DNA of 64,000 nt from contig NZ_LT594324.1 in the NCBI RefSeq assembly GCF_900089605.1, forward strand, positions 4,278,001 to 4,342,000, in the 5' to 3' direction. Source of the DNA: Micromonospora narathiwatensis. GTDB lineage: Bacteria; Actinomycetota; Actinomycetes; Mycobacteriales; Micromonosporaceae. The position numbers and the translations under genes were made by a program. The notes beneath the pieces are model-generated. The model did no database searches. It had not been told where the DNA came from and worked only from the letters and a program-made list of their open reading frames with translations. This document shows, piece by piece, positions 1-8,075 of the stretch (position 1 is its first letter; each line of letters begins with the position of its first letter).

Positions 1-96
1 AGCGCAGCGAGGGCCGTGAGGGCATGACAAGCAAGAACTGCCATGACCGAACGCACCGAGCGCAGCGAGGGCCGTGAGGGCATGACAAGCAAGAAC
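1..96. repeat. Two copies of a 38-bp direct repeat (58-bp period)
   Basis: Positions 1-38 and 59-96 are identical 38-mers, separated by 20 bp. The array may extend left of the window. Read on the plus strand it encodes runs such as MTERTERSEGREG, but the 58-bp period shifts the frame, so a protein-coding role is unlikely. It lies just downstream of the 3' end of murA. Confidence 0.9.
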
Positions 97-135
97 CGTC
101 GGCGAGCCTGAACGACAGCTAAGCCGTCTCCTCGG

Positions 136-1575
136 TCAGATCTCCAGCGCGGGCTCCTCCGGGACCGTGCCGCGCTCGACCTCCACGCCGAGCGCCCGCA
201 GGTCGGCCACGAAGTCCGGGTAGCCCCGGTCGACGTGGTGCACGTGGGAGACCTCGGTGACCCCGTCGGCGCAGAGCCCGGCGATGATCAGCCCGGCGCC
301 GGCCCGGATGTCGGTGGCGCGTACCGGGGCGCCGGAGAGCCGGTCACGGCCGCAGACCAGGGCGTGGTGGCCGTCGGTCCGGATGTCCGCGCCGAGCCGC
401 ATCATCTCGTTGGCGAACATGAACCGGCCGTCGAAGATGTTCTCGGTGATCAGGGACGGACCATCGCTCACCGCGGCCAGCCCGATCGCCATCGGCAGCA
501 GGTCGGTGGCGAAACCCGGGAAGGGCAGGGTCACCACGTCGACCGCCTTGGGGCGGTCGTCGACGCGTACCCGGAAGGCGCCGTCCCAGGTCTCCACCAG
601 GCCGCCGGCCGAGATCAGCTTGTCCAGCGCGACCTCCAGGAACGCCGGGTCGATCCCGGTCACGGTGACGTCCCCGCGGGTCATCGCGGCGGCGAACGCC
701 CAGGTGCCGGCGACGATCCGGTCCCCCACCGTGGCATGCCGGACGGGGTACAGCTCGGGCACCCCGACGATGTGCAGGGTGGCGCTGCCGGCCCCCTCGA
801 TCCGGGCGCCCATCCGGCTCAGCATCGTGCAGATGTCGACGATCTCCGGCTCCCGGGCCGCGTTGTCGATCGTCGTGGCGCCCCGGGCCAGCACCGCCGC
901 CATCACCAGGTTCTCCGTCGCGCCGACGCTCGGGAAGTCCAGCACGATGTCCGCGCCGTGCAGGCCGTCCGGGGCCTCGGCGATGACGAAGCCGTGCTCC
1001 CCGGAGATGTCCGCGCCCATCCTGGTCAGCCCGGAGATGTGCATGTCCAGGCCGCGCGAGCCGATCGCGTCCCCGCCGGGGTGGGCCACCCGCACGTACC
1101 CCCGGCGGGCCAGCAGCGGGCCGAGCACGCAGATCGACGCGCGCAGCCGGCGGACCAGGTCGTAGTCGGCCTCCGCGCCGGGCCGTTCCGGTACGTCGAT
1201 GACGACCGACCGGGAGCGCTCCGTCCCGCCCCGGGCCACCATCGGGTCGACCGGGTCGTCGGCGGCGAACCGTACGTCGCAGCCGAGGCGGCGCAGCACC
1301 TCACCCATGATGGCGATGTCGGTGATCCGCGGCACGTTGGTGATCACGCTGCGCCCGGGGGCGAGCAGGGCGGCGGCCATCAGTTTGAGCGCGGAGTTCT
1401 TCGCCCCGACGACGTGCACCGTGCCGGCCAGCCGGGCCTCACCGCGCACCCGGATGACGTCGACGTCGCTGACCGCCGGGTCCCCGGCGTCGCCCGGCCC
1501 GACGCCGGCCGTCCAGCCGCCCTGGCCCGGCCGCGCCGGGATGGTCAGGTCCGGTATCCGTAGGCTGTGCGTCAT
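136..1575 (-). CDS. murA: UDP-N-acetylglucosamine 1-carboxyvinyltransferase
   Basis: Cytoplasmic enzyme of the first committed step of peptidoglycan synthesis, transferring enolpyruvate from PEP to UDP-GlcNAc. The protein has the EPSP-synthase fold with the family signatures [17 protein letters not shown] near the N-terminus and [15 protein letters not shown]. The loop that normally reads PGGC reads [10 protein letters not shown] here: the catalytic and fosfomycin-binding cysteine is replaced by aspartate (codon 1069-1071, about residue 169), the change known from Mycobacterium tuberculosis MurA. The start is taken as ATG at 1575, whose bases overlap the divergent ATG of the adenosyltransferase in the tetranucleotide CATG, with AGGTGG upstream. 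A GTG at 1449 would give a length nearer to other MurA proteins, so an N-terminal extension of about 40 residues is uncertain. 479 aa. Confidence 0.93.
   Translation of the reverse strand: MTHSLRIPDLTIPARPGQGGWTAGVGPGDAGDPAVSDVDVIRVRGEARLAGTVHVVGAKNSALKLMAAALLAPGRSVITNVPRITDIAIMGEVLRRLGCDVRFAADDPVDPMVARGGTERSRSVVIDVPERPGAEADYDLVRRLRASICVLGPLLARRGYVRVAHPGGDAIGSRGLDMHISGLTRMGADISGEHGFVIAEAPDGLHGADIVLDFPSVGATENLVMAAVLARGATTIDNAAREPEIVDICTMLSRMGARIEGAGSATLHIVGVPELYPVRHATVGDRIVAGTWAFAAAMTRGDVTVTGIDPAFLEVALDKLISAGGLVETWDGAFRVRVDDRPKAVDVVTLPFPGFATDLLPMAIGLAAVSDGPSLITENIFDGRFMFANEMMRLGADIRTDGHHALVCGRDRLSGAPVRATDIRAGAGLIIAGLCADGVTEVSHVHHVDRGYPDFVADLRALGVEVERGTVPEEPALEI
1561..1566 (+). promoter_or_regulatory. 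-10 box TAGGCT of a leaderless promoter
   Basis: TAGGCT lies 7 nt before the ATG at 1574, so transcription should begin at or next to the start codon of the corrinoid adenosyltransferase. It sits inside the 5' end of the divergent murA reading frame. Confidence 0.6.
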
Positions 1576-2146
1576 GGCCGTCCACCTCACGCGCATCTAC
1601 ACCAAGGCCGGCGACGCCGGCATGACCAGGCTGAGCAACAACGAGCAGGTGCCGAAGACCGACCCGCGGATCGCCGCGTACGCGGACGTCGACGAATGCA
1701 ACGCGGCGATCGGCGTCGCGCTCGCCCTCGGGCAGCTCGACACCGAACTCCGGGCGGTGCTGGAGTCGATCCAGAACGACATGTTCGACGTCGGCGCGGA
1801 CCTGTCGACGCCGGTCGAGCCGAACCCGGCGTACCCGCCGCTACGGGTCACCGAGGAGTACGTGGAGCGCCTCGAAGGCTGGTGCGACGAGTACAACGGG
1901 CGCCTGAGCAAGCTCGACTCCTTCATCCTCCCCGGCGGCACCGCGGGCGCGGCGCTGCTGCACGTGGCACGGACGACCGCCCGACGCGCGGAGCGCGCGG
2001 CGTGGGCCCTGGTCGCGCACGACCCGGAGCGGACCAGCCCCCTCCCGGCAAAGTATCTCAACCGGCTCTCGGACCTGCTCTTTATCCTGGCAAGAACGGC
2101 AAATCCGGACGGAGATGTGCTATGGGTGCCGGGCGGGAAGCGCTGA
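1574..2146 (+). CDS. PduO-type cob(I)yrinate a,c-diamide adenosyltransferase
   Basis: Transfers the adenosyl group of ATP to cob(I)alamin to make adenosylcobalamin in the cytoplasm. The 190-aa protein has the N-terminal ATP-binding signature [13 protein letters not shown], the [12 protein letters not shown] segment, and the C-terminal motif [10 protein letters not shown] followed by [15 protein letters not shown], all typical of the PduO/MMAB family and at normal length. The ATG at 1574 has no Shine-Dalgarno sequence but follows a TAGGCT -10 box by 7 nt, so it is probably leaderless. Its 3' end overlaps the VOC gene by 25 bp, indicating co-transcription. Neighbouring murA is unrelated in function. 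Confidence 0.92.
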   Translation: MAVHLTRIYTKAGDAGMTRLSNNEQVPKTDPRIAAYADVDECNAAIGVALALGQLDTELRAVLESIQNDMFDVGADLSTPVEPNPAYPPLRVTEEYVERLEGWCDEYNGRLSKLDSFILPGGTAGAALLHVARTTARRAERAAWALVAHDPERTSPLPAKYLNRLSDLLFILARTANPDGDVLWVPGGKR

Positions 2147-2541
2147 CCGTCGGCGGCCTGCACCATGTCGAGGTCTGGGTACCCGATCTCGCCGCCGCCA
2201 TTGCCGGTTGGGGCTGGCTTCTCGGCGAGTTGGGCTGGACGCCGTACCAGGACTGGCCGGCCGGCCGGTCGTGGCGGCTCGGCCCCACGTACCTGGTGAT
2301 CGAGGAGTCCCCGGCGTTGAGCGGCCGGGTGCACGACCGGCTCGCGCCCGGTCTCAACCACCTGGCCTTCCACGCCGGCCCGCCGGCCGCCGTGGACCGG
2401 CTGGTCGGGGCCGCCCCGGAGCACGGCTGGGAACTGCTCTTCCCGGACCGCCACCCGCACGCCGGCGGTCCCGGCACCTACGCCGCCTACCTGACCGACG
2501 GTCAGGGGTACGAGGTGGAGCTGGTCGCCGCACTCGACTGA
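2122..2541 (+). CDS. VOC (glyoxalase/bleomycin-resistance fold) family protein
   Basis: A 139-aa single-domain protein of the vicinal oxygen chelate superfamily. It begins GLHHVEVWVPDL, has LNHLAFHAG in the middle and ends GYEVELVAALD, placing His, His and Glu at the usual metal-binding positions of a betaalphabetabetabeta repeat pair. The ATG at 2122 lies inside the end of the corrinoid adenosyltransferase gene and the two probably share a transcript. The substrate cannot be told from sequence; methylmalonyl-CoA epimerase is a B12-linked VOC enzyme, but this protein lacks its hallmark length and signatures, so that link is only a thought. Confidence 0.8.
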   Translation: MGAGREALTVGGLHHVEVWVPDLAAAIAGWGWLLGELGWTPYQDWPAGRSWRLGPTYLVIEESPALSGRVHDRLAPGLNHLAFHAGPPAAVDRLVGAAPEHGWELLFPDRHPHAGGPGTYAAYLTDGQGYEVELVAALD

Positions 2542-2549
2542 CGGCCGCT

Positions 2550-2602
2550 CCCGCCGGGCTGTGTGCCTGGCGGCGCTGCTGCACACGGTGTGCCCCGGCG
2601 GG
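2550..2602. terminator. Bidirectional terminator between convergent genes
   Basis: Outer arms CCCGCCGG/CCGGCGGG (2550-2557, 2595-2602) enclose a second stem GTGTGC/GCACAC (2561-2566, 2581-2586). It lies just after the VOC stop and before the DedA gene end on the other strand. Confidence 0.55.
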
Positions 2603-2632
2603 TCGGTGACCTGGGCCGCCCCGGCCCGGCGC

Positions 2633-3367
2633 TCAGGACCGGTCCAGCGCACCACGACGTGCCGGGGCGCTCCGGCCGGCACCGGGCCGGCGACAAGCCG
2701 TCGGGCGGGAGCCGTCCCGCCAGTCGGTCAGCCGGCGGCGTCCCCGGACCGGCCCGGGACAGGTCCGCGCGTCCCGGCGTACCCGGAACCGGTGGCCGCC
2801 GAACGCGACGGCGACCGCCGCGACGACCAGCACCCCCGCGGCGGCCGGCAGCGCGGTCGGCGCCGCGCCGACCGCCCAGCCCAGCAGCACCGTCCCCGGC
2901 ACCCAGACCGCCACCGCCAGCGCGTCGAAGAGCACGAACCGGCGGTACGGCAGCCCGGCCGCCCCGGCCACCCGGGGCACCAGGGTACGGACGAACGCGG
3001 TCCACCTGCCGAGCAGCACGGCCGGCCCGCCCCGGGCGGCGACCAGGTTCTCGGCCCGTCGCCAGCGGCCCTCCCCCACCCACCGGCCCAGCCGGCCGCG
3101 CCGCAGCCGGGGCCCGAGCAGCCGCCCCTCCAGGTAGCCGAGCTGGTCCCCGGCGAACGCCGCGAGCGTGGTGACGGACAACGCGACGTCCAGGTCGAGA
3201 CGACCGGCCCGGGCCAGCAGGCCGACCGTCAGCATGGTGGTGGCGGCCGGCAGCACCATGCCGACCAGCAGGCCCACCTCGGCGGCGAGCACGGCAGCGG
3301 CCGCCAGCAGGACGTACGCCGGCGGGAGGGTGCCGAGCCGGTCCAGCAGGGAGTCCAGGAGAGTCAC
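2633..3367 (-). CDS. DedA/SNARE-associated family membrane protein
   Basis: A 244-aa polytopic inner-membrane protein. It shows the DedA layout: an N-terminal hydrophobic hairpin (LLAAAAVLAAEVGLLVGMVLPAATTML), a re-entrant region with GDQLGYLEGR, the signature [25 protein letters not shown], and two C-terminal membrane helices followed by a long basic tail of about 60 residues. Members are implicated in undecaprenyl-phosphate or phospholipid translocation and membrane homeostasis; the exact role here is not known. The GTG start at 3367 is weakly supported. It stands alone, convergent to the VOC gene. Confidence 0.82.
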   Translation of the reverse strand: MTLLDSLLDRLGTLPPAYVLLAAAAVLAAEVGLLVGMVLPAATTMLTVGLLARAGRLDLDVALSVTTLAAFAGDQLGYLEGRLLGPRLRRGRLGRWVGEGRWRRAENLVAARGGPAVLLGRWTAFVRTLVPRVAGAAGLPYRRFVLFDALAVAVWVPGTVLLGWAVGAAPTALPAAAGVLVVAAVAVAFGGHRFRVRRDARTCPGPVRGRRRLTDWRDGSRPTACRRPGAGRSAPARRGALDRS

Positions 3368-3448
3368 GTCAACCAGCGTGCCGGGGCGAAGCGGTCGCGC
3401 CGTCCTTCCGCCGGCCGGTCGGGGTCCTCCGGGTGGCCGGTTGCCTCC

Positions 3449-4141
3449 CTAGGGGTTCCCCGCCACCGGGTTGAAGTCGTCGTCGACCAGGCCGAGCCGG
3501 TGCGCCAGCACCGCCGCCTGCACCCGGTTGCGCAACTCCAGCTTCTCCATCGCGGCGGACACGTGCGTCTTCACGGTGGTGATCCCCAGGTGCAGTCGCG
3601 CGCCGATCTCCGCGTTCGACAGCCCGGCGCCGACCAGCGCCAGCACCTCCCGCTCCCGGGCGCTGAGCAGCCGCAGGCCCGCCGCGCGCCCGGCCGGGCC
3701 CGGCCGCCGTTCCCGGTCGTGGGCGGCGAGTGCCCGGTGTACGACGCGGGCCAGCACCGGCGGCGCCAGCAGCGCCTCACCCCGCGCCGCCCGGCGTACC
3801 GCGTCCACCAACTCCTCCGGGGCGCCGTCCTTCACCAGATAGCCGATCGCGCCCGCGCCGAGTGCGCCGTACACGTTCGCGTCGTCGGCGAAGGTGGTCA
3901 GCACCAGCACCCGAGCGGACGGTTGCCGGTCCAGGATCCGTCGGGTCGCCTCGATGCCGTCCATCCGGGGCATCCGCAGGTCCATGAGGATCACGTCCGG
4001 CCGCAGCCGCTCGACGAGACGTACGGCGTCGTGGCCGTCCCCCGCCTCGCCCACCACCTCGAAGCCGCCGGCCGTCCGCAGCAGCAGGCCGACCCCGGCC
4101 CGGACGAGGGTCTGGTCGTCGACCACGAGCACTCTGATCAA
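3449..4141 (-). CDS. NarL/FixJ-family response regulator
   Basis: A 230-aa two-component response regulator. Residues 1-120 form a receiver domain (VLVVDDQTLVRAGV, phospho-acceptor Asp in VILMDLRMPRMDG, conserved Lys in YLVKDGAPEE). After a short linker comes a LuxR-type helix-turn-helix (LSAREREVLALVGAGLSNAEIGARL). The start is TTG at 4141, chosen because GGGGAG precedes it by 6 nt and MIRVLVVDD is the normal family start. That ribosome-binding site belongs to the last of four 17-bp tandem repeats. The gene follows its probable partner kinase by 47 bp. Confidence 0.92.
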   Translation of the reverse strand: MIRVLVVDDQTLVRAGVGLLLRTAGGFEVVGEAGDGHDAVRLVERLRPDVILMDLRMPRMDGIEATRRILDRQPSARVLVLTTFADDANVYGALGAGAIGYLVKDGAPEELVDAVRRAARGEALLAPPVLARVVHRALAAHDRERRPGPAGRAAGLRLLSAREREVLALVGAGLSNAEIGARLHLGITTVKTHVSAAMEKLELRNRVQAAVLAHRLGLVDDDFNPVAGNP

Positions 4142-4203
4142 GCGTTCTCCCCGATCACACGTTCTGCCTGATCACGCGCTGTCCCCGATCACGCGTTGTC
4201 CCT
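4136..4203. repeat. Four tandem 17-bp repeats at the kinase-regulator junction
   Basis: Units 4136-4152, 4153-4169, 4170-4186 and 4187-4203 share the form GATCACGCGTTGTCCCC with a few changes. They span the last codon and stop of the kinase gene and the ribosome-binding site and TTG start of the response regulator. Read on the minus strand each unit resembles a purine-rich ribosome-binding site followed by a GTG or TTG. Confidence 0.9.
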
Positions 4204-5409
4204 GATCGGCAGCCGGGCCCGTACCCGCCAGCCGCCGCCGTCCGTGGTCGACGCGGTGAGCGTGCCACCGAGCAGGCCGACCCGCTCCCGCATCCCGTTC
4301 AACCCGTAGCCGGACGCCGGCAGCGCGGGGCGCGGCCGCACCGGCCCGCTGTCCAGCACCTCCAGCAGCAGCGCACCGTCGACCACCTGCACGTCCACCG
4401 AGGCGATCGCCCCCGGTCCGGCGTGCTTGAGGGTGTTGGTCAGCGCCTCCCGCACCACCCGGGCGGCCGTCGTACCCACCACCAGCGGCACCCCGGCCAG
4501 CGCCGACGGCACGGTCGCCTGGACCGCCACGCCCGCCTCGCGGACCCGCCGGGTGGCGTCCCGGATCACCTGCCCCGGCTCCACCTGCGGCTCGGCCGGC
4601 TCTACCGCATCCGGATCCCGGAGCACCTCCAGCAGCTCCCGCAGTTCGTCCAGCACCTGCCCGGCCGTGTCGCCCAACTCGCTCAGGGCGGACACCGCCT
4701 CGTCCGTCCGGCCGGTGTGCTGCACCGCGTACCGGGCCGCGCCGGCGCGCAGGGCGATCGCCGCGATGTGGTGGGCCACGATGTCGTGCAGGTCCCGCGC
4801 GATGGCGGCCCGCTCGGCGAGCCGGGCCGCCCGGGTCTCCGCCGCCCGCCGTTCCTCCACCTCCCGGGCGCGTTCCTCGGCCGCCGCCGCGGCGTGCCGC
4901 ACCCCGCGCAGGTACCGCCCGAACGCCATCGGCGCGGCCGCCACGCCCGCCAGCATGACCAGGCGAATCACTCCAGCAGCACCGCCGGAGAGAACCTCCG
5001 CGTTGCCCCGGGCCAGGACGTCGACCAGCGACACCCCGAGGAAGAGGACGTACCCCGCCGCCGTCGAGGACCGGCCGGACCGGTACGCGACGCAGCCCAG
5101 CGCGACCGCCCCGGCGAGCTGCGCGGTGTCCGCGCCGGCCAGCGCCACCGCGTCGGCGACCAGCATGAGCGCCGACTCCGCGAACAGCACCGGCCAGGGC
5201 CACCGGCGTACGGCCACCAGGGCGAGCCCGGCGAGGACCGCGAAGACGCCCGCCAGCTCCCGGGGTGACCCGTGCATTGCGACCCGGGTACTGGCCAGGC
5301 CCAGGGCGGCCGTGACCAGCCCGAGCAACAGCTCGCGCCACCAGCCACGCCACCCACCCGTCACCTGGCCAACCATACGGACGTACACCGCCCGCGCCGG
5401 CCCTCCCAT
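4189..5409 (-). CDS. Two-component sensor histidine kinase (HisKA_3 type)
   Basis: A 406-aa membrane sensor kinase. Four to five hydrophobic segments occupy the first 150 residues, followed by a coiled-coil linker rich in Ala, Glu and Arg. The phospho-acceptor His lies in ERAAIARDLHDIVAHHIAAIAL, and the ATPase domain has TNTLKHAGP (N box) and GYGLNGMRERVGLLGG (G box). This is the architecture of kinases paired with NarL-type regulators, one of which lies immediately downstream. ATG at 5409 is preceded by GGAGGAGG at 11 nt; ATG at 5376 is an alternative. The signal sensed is unknown; no large extracytoplasmic domain is present. Confidence 0.9.
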   Translation of the reverse strand: MGGPARAVYVRMVGQVTGGWRGWWRELLLGLVTAALGLASTRVAMHGSPRELAGVFAVLAGLALVAVRRWPWPVLFAESALMLVADAVALAGADTAQLAGAVALGCVAYRSGRSSTAAGYVLFLGVSLVDVLARGNAEVLSGGAAGVIRLVMLAGVAAAPMAFGRYLRGVRHAAAAAEERAREVEERRAAETRAARLAERAAIARDLHDIVAHHIAAIALRAGAARYAVQHTGRTDEAVSALSELGDTAGQVLDELRELLEVLRDPDAVEPAEPQVEPGQVIRDATRRVREAGVAVQATVPSALAGVPLVVGTTAARVVREALTNTLKHAGPGAIASVDVQVVDGALLLEVLDSGPVRPRPALPASGYGLNGMRERVGLLGGTLTASTTDGGGWRVRARLPIRDNA

Positions 5410-5481
5410 CGGCCACCGCGCCTCCTCCAGGTGGCCGGTACCCGGACCACCGGCACGAGGGCCGCGCCGCCGTCCCGCACC

Positions 5482-5487
5482 TAGCGT
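5482..5487 (+). promoter_or_regulatory. -10 box TAGCGT, probable leaderless promoter
   Basis: TAGCGT lies 8 nt before the ATG at 5496 and no ribosome-binding site is present, suggesting that the methyltransferase mRNA starts at its AUG. Confidence 0.45.
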
Positions 5488-5495
5488 CGATCGGC

Positions 5496-6095
5496 ATGAT
5501 CAGCGACGCACCGGCCTTCCTCATCCAGTTCGTCCGGCACCCGATCACCACCGGCGCGGTGCTGCCCAGCGGATCGACGCTGGCCCGGGACATCACGGCG
5601 GCGGTGCCGCGGGCGGGCCATCCCCTGGTGGTCGAGCTGGGTCCGGGGACCGGGGCGTTCACCCGGGCGATCCAGCGGCGGCTGGCCGGACGCGGTCACC
5701 ACCTGGCGGTCGAACTCAACCCGGCGTTCGCCACCGGCCTGGCCCGCCGGCACCCCACCGTCGAGGTGGTACGCGCCGACGCCGCCGCCCTCGGGGAACT
5801 GCTGGCCGAACGCCGGCTGGCACCGGCCGACGTGGTCGTCAGCGGGCTGCCCTGGGCCGCCTTTCCGGCCGTACGGCAGCAGGCCATCCTCGACGCCGTG
5901 GTCGGAGCGCTGAGCGCGGGTGGGGTCTTCACCACCTTCGCGTACCGGCACGCGCTGCCGGCCCGCCCGGCGCGACGCTTCCACCGGCTGCTGGCCGGTG
6001 CCTTCGACGAGGTGACCGTGGGCCGGACCGTCTGGACCAACCTGCCACCGGCCCTGGTCTACCACTGCCGCCGCCGGCTCCACCCCCGCTCCTGA
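5496..6095 (+). CDS. Phospholipid N-methyltransferase-like class I SAM methyltransferase
   Basis: A 199-aa soluble methyltransferase. It has the SAM-binding motif I VVELGPGTGAFTRAI (residues about 49-63), an acidic motif II (LAVELNPAF) and VVVSGLPWAAFP in place of the usual NPPF-type motif. The N-terminal FVRHPITTGAVLPSG segment is characteristic of the PmtA/phosphatidylethanolamine methyltransferase group and related rRNA-methylase-like proteins. The true substrate, phosphatidylethanolamine or another lipid, cannot be proven from sequence. It is transcribed alone and divergently from the kinase, and ends at a strong terminator. Confidence 0.78.
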   Translation: MISDAPAFLIQFVRHPITTGAVLPSGSTLARDITAAVPRAGHPLVVELGPGTGAFTRAIQRRLAGRGHHLAVELNPAFATGLARRHPTVEVVRADAAALGELLAERRLAPADVVVSGLPWAAFPAVRQQAILDAVVGALSAGGVFTTFAYRHALPARPARRFHRLLAGAFDEVTVGRTVWTNLPPALVYHCRRRLHPRS

Positions 6096-6125
6096 CCCCG
6101 CCAGCCGCGTCCGGACCCGGAGACG

Positions 6126-6167
6126 CCGCTGGCCGGCACCCCCATGTTCAGGGGTGCCGGCCAGCGG
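6126..6167. terminator. Bidirectional rho-independent terminator
   Basis: A perfect 17-bp stem (6126-6142 with 6151-6167) with an 8-nt loop lies between the convergent methyltransferase and lysozyme-like genes. T-rich sequence follows on the plus strand. Confidence 0.85.
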
Positions 6168-6174
6168 TGTTGTG

Positions 6175-6783
6175 TCAGCTGTTCCAGTTCTGGGCGACCA
6201 GGTCAGCGGCCTGCTGCTCCCACTGGGCGTAGGCGTCCGGGTACGCCGACACCTGCACCGTCTGCGCGGCCTTGGTCAACGGCATGTCCTGCCACCCGTC
6301 GACCTGCCTCAGACCCTTCAGGAACGCGGTCGTCGCGTACTCGGGGTCGGTGATCTGCTCCGGGCTACCCCAACCAGAGGACGGCCGCTGCTGGAACAGA
6401 CCCAGCGAGTCATGGTCGTTCGCGTCACCGAGGTGACCCAGGTTCTCCAGCTTCGACTCCTGAAGCGACGTCGCGATCGAGATGACCGCGGCCCGCTCGG
6501 GCATGCCGGCCTTCTTCGTCGCCGCGATGATCGCCTTCGCGTTCGCGGTCTGCTCACCGTTCAGGTCGATCTTCGACTGGGCGCCCTGCACACCGTGCGG
6601 GACCAGCTTGCCCATGTCCACGGCCGGCTTGTCCACGGCCGGCTTGTCGGCCTGCACGGCGGCGACGGGGGTCATCGCGGTCGTGGGGGTCGTGTCGTGG
6701 TGGTGCAGCGGGCCGGCCGCCAGGCCACCGGCGAAAGCCAGACCAGCAACACCGAGAACGCTCTTACGCAGCATCGTATTCAT
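6175..6783 (-). CDS. Secreted lysozyme/transglycosylase-like protein
   Basis: A 202-aa secreted protein. From the ATG at 6783 it starts MNTMLRKSVLGVAG, a signal peptide with a hydrophobic core ending near AAGPLHH. A disordered linker follows with the repeat DKPAVDKPAVD. The mature domain contains ISIATSLQESKLENLGHLGDANDHDSLGLFQQRP; the Glu of LQESKLEN and the SLGLFQQR segment resemble the active-site region of the lysozyme-like domain found in actinobacterial cell-wall hydrolases. It would act on peptidoglycan outside the membrane. The first 20 codons of the longer open frame, from 6843, are unlikely. A long gene-free region lies upstream. Confidence 0.75.
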   Translation of the reverse strand: MNTMLRKSVLGVAGLAFAGGLAAGPLHHHDTTPTTAMTPVAAVQADKPAVDKPAVDMGKLVPHGVQGAQSKIDLNGEQTANAKAIIAATKKAGMPERAAVISIATSLQESKLENLGHLGDANDHDSLGLFQQRPSSGWGSPEQITDPEYATTAFLKGLRQVDGWQDMPLTKAAQTVQVSAYPDAYAQWEQQAADLVAQNWNS

Positions 6784-7607
6784 GACCAAAGCTCCATTCG
6801 GGGGTTTGGCACACACGCCGACAGGGGGTCGGGGCATGCGCAAGCACCGTCAGGCGCCCAAAACAAGGGGAAAGTCTTTCGACCGGCAGACTCACGGGGC
6901 GACGGGGGGTCGCCTCTTCGCGGCGCCGGGACCATGTACAACGACCGACGACCCACCAACATTCCGGGCCCGGGCCACCCCGATCGCAGCGGGCGGCCAC
7001 CAGCCCCCAGGTTCGGGGGCCTTCCTCGGCCGTGCAGCCCGGTACAACACCCGCCGACCGCCGACCATTCCCTCCGCGACGCCACCCCGCCGCCCCGCGG
7101 AACCGGACACCCGACGCATACCACCCGCGCCGGCCGGGCGACGCCCGCCAAGATCCACACAACATCCCCGCAATGGGCCCATCCCCGGCACGACGAAACC
7201 GCAACATCGCCGAAAGGCGGCCCCTCGGGGAACGCGGCGGCACAACATCCCCGGAAACCGGCCCCACGGGGGGCGCGCGACGCCCCCCACATGCCCCAAA
7301 CCGGCCCCACGAGGCTCGACGCCACAACTTCCCGGACACAGCGCCCCTCCGGCACACGGCGAAGCCGCAACTACCCCCGAAACAGGTCGCTCACCCACGC
7401 CCACGTGCGAAGGCGCACGACGCGGGGGCGGCGGCGGGGGGGAATGGTGCGGGGATCACACCGGTCCGGTTGAGCCGGGCATGGGCGAGCCACCGTCCGA
7501 GAAACCGCAACCACCCAGCCGACGGGACCACAGCGCCGAGACCGCAAACGCCGGACGCGGGCGCCAGGGCCAGATGACTCCGGCCCAGGGCGCCACGCCC
7601 AGGGAGG
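6784..7607. other. 824-bp gene-free region upstream of the lysozyme-like gene
   Basis: All six frames are partly open because of base composition, but no frame shows a domain, a ribosome-binding site or codon use like its neighbours. The part next to the gene (6784-6960) should hold its promoter and 5' leader, including a hairpin-forming GGCGAC...GTCGCC segment near 6899-6913. The rest is dominated by degenerate repeats. I see no RNA gene in it. Confidence 0.6.
7160..7400. repeat. Degenerate ~42-bp tandem repeats
   Basis: The motif CAACATCCCCG or close variants starts at 7160, 7202, 7243, 7287, 7325 and 7368, giving spacings of 42, 41, 44, 38 and 43 bp. Between the motifs each unit has a short CCCCNCGGGG-like hairpin and GCG/CGC-rich end. 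Weaker copies of the motif occur upstream, near 6955 and 7043. Confidence 0.65.
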
Positions 7608-8063
7608 TCAGGCGGCGGGCCAGTCCTGGGAGGCCAGACGCGGCGAGGCCGCCCCGGGCGGGGCGGCCTCGAGCCAGGAGAGAAAGCCGGTGACCGTGGA
7701 TCGTGCCATCGCGATCTCCACCGGCGCGTGGTGACTGGTACAGCGCAGGATGATCCAGTCGGCCGGCATGGAGAGGCGCTCCTGCCCCTCGGGCAGCCGG
7801 CGGCGCTCCACGGCGAGCCCCTTGCGGGAGAGCACCCGCTTGGGCCGCAGGGCGAAGCTGAACATGCGGTACCAGCGGAGTTCGTCGCCGAGGAAACGGC
7901 CGAAGCCGGGTGACCAGCCTCGGCCGTCGAGGATCGTGGAGACCCGCACGCTGAGGCGGATGATGCCTCCGCTGCGGGTGAACAGTGCCCGCCGGACGAA
8001 GAGGATCGCGAGCGCGGCGATTACGACCGCGACGCCGATTCCGATCCCTTCCACGATCTCCAT
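7608..8063 (-). CDS. DUF2550 family membrane protein
   Basis: A 151-aa protein with one N-terminal transmembrane segment (residues about 5-28, VEGIGIGVAVVIAALAILFVRRALF) and a cytoplasmic domain with the family features GGIIRLSVR, WSPGFGRFLGDELRWYRMFS and ILRCTSHHAPVEIAMA. DUF2550 genes sit next to atpC in many actinobacteria, and this one follows atpC by 12 bp, so the two share a transcript. The function is not established; the association suggests a link with membrane energetics, but that is inference. Confidence 0.88.
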   Translation of the reverse strand: MEIVEGIGIGVAVVIAALAILFVRRALFTRSGGIIRLSVRVSTILDGRGWSPGFGRFLGDELRWYRMFSFALRPKRVLSRKGLAVERRRLPEGQERLSMPADWIILRCTSHHAPVEIAMARSTVTGFLSWLEAAPPGAASPRLASQDWPAA

Positions 8064-8075
8064 CGGCGGGTCGGC

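Noticed and set aside
6784..6960. c-di-AMP (ydaO-type) riboswitch upstream of the lysozyme-like gene
   Set aside because: Such riboswitches often precede actinobacterial wall hydrolases, but I could not find the conserved core segments in order on the minus strand. A covariance-model search would decide.
7160..7400. CRISPR array
   Set aside because: Repeat units are degenerate, spacers are not unique between identical repeats, and no cas gene is present.
6892..7693. Several overlapping long open frames on both strands
   Set aside because: They arise from high GC content and low stop-codon frequency; no domain, start signal or plausible composition.
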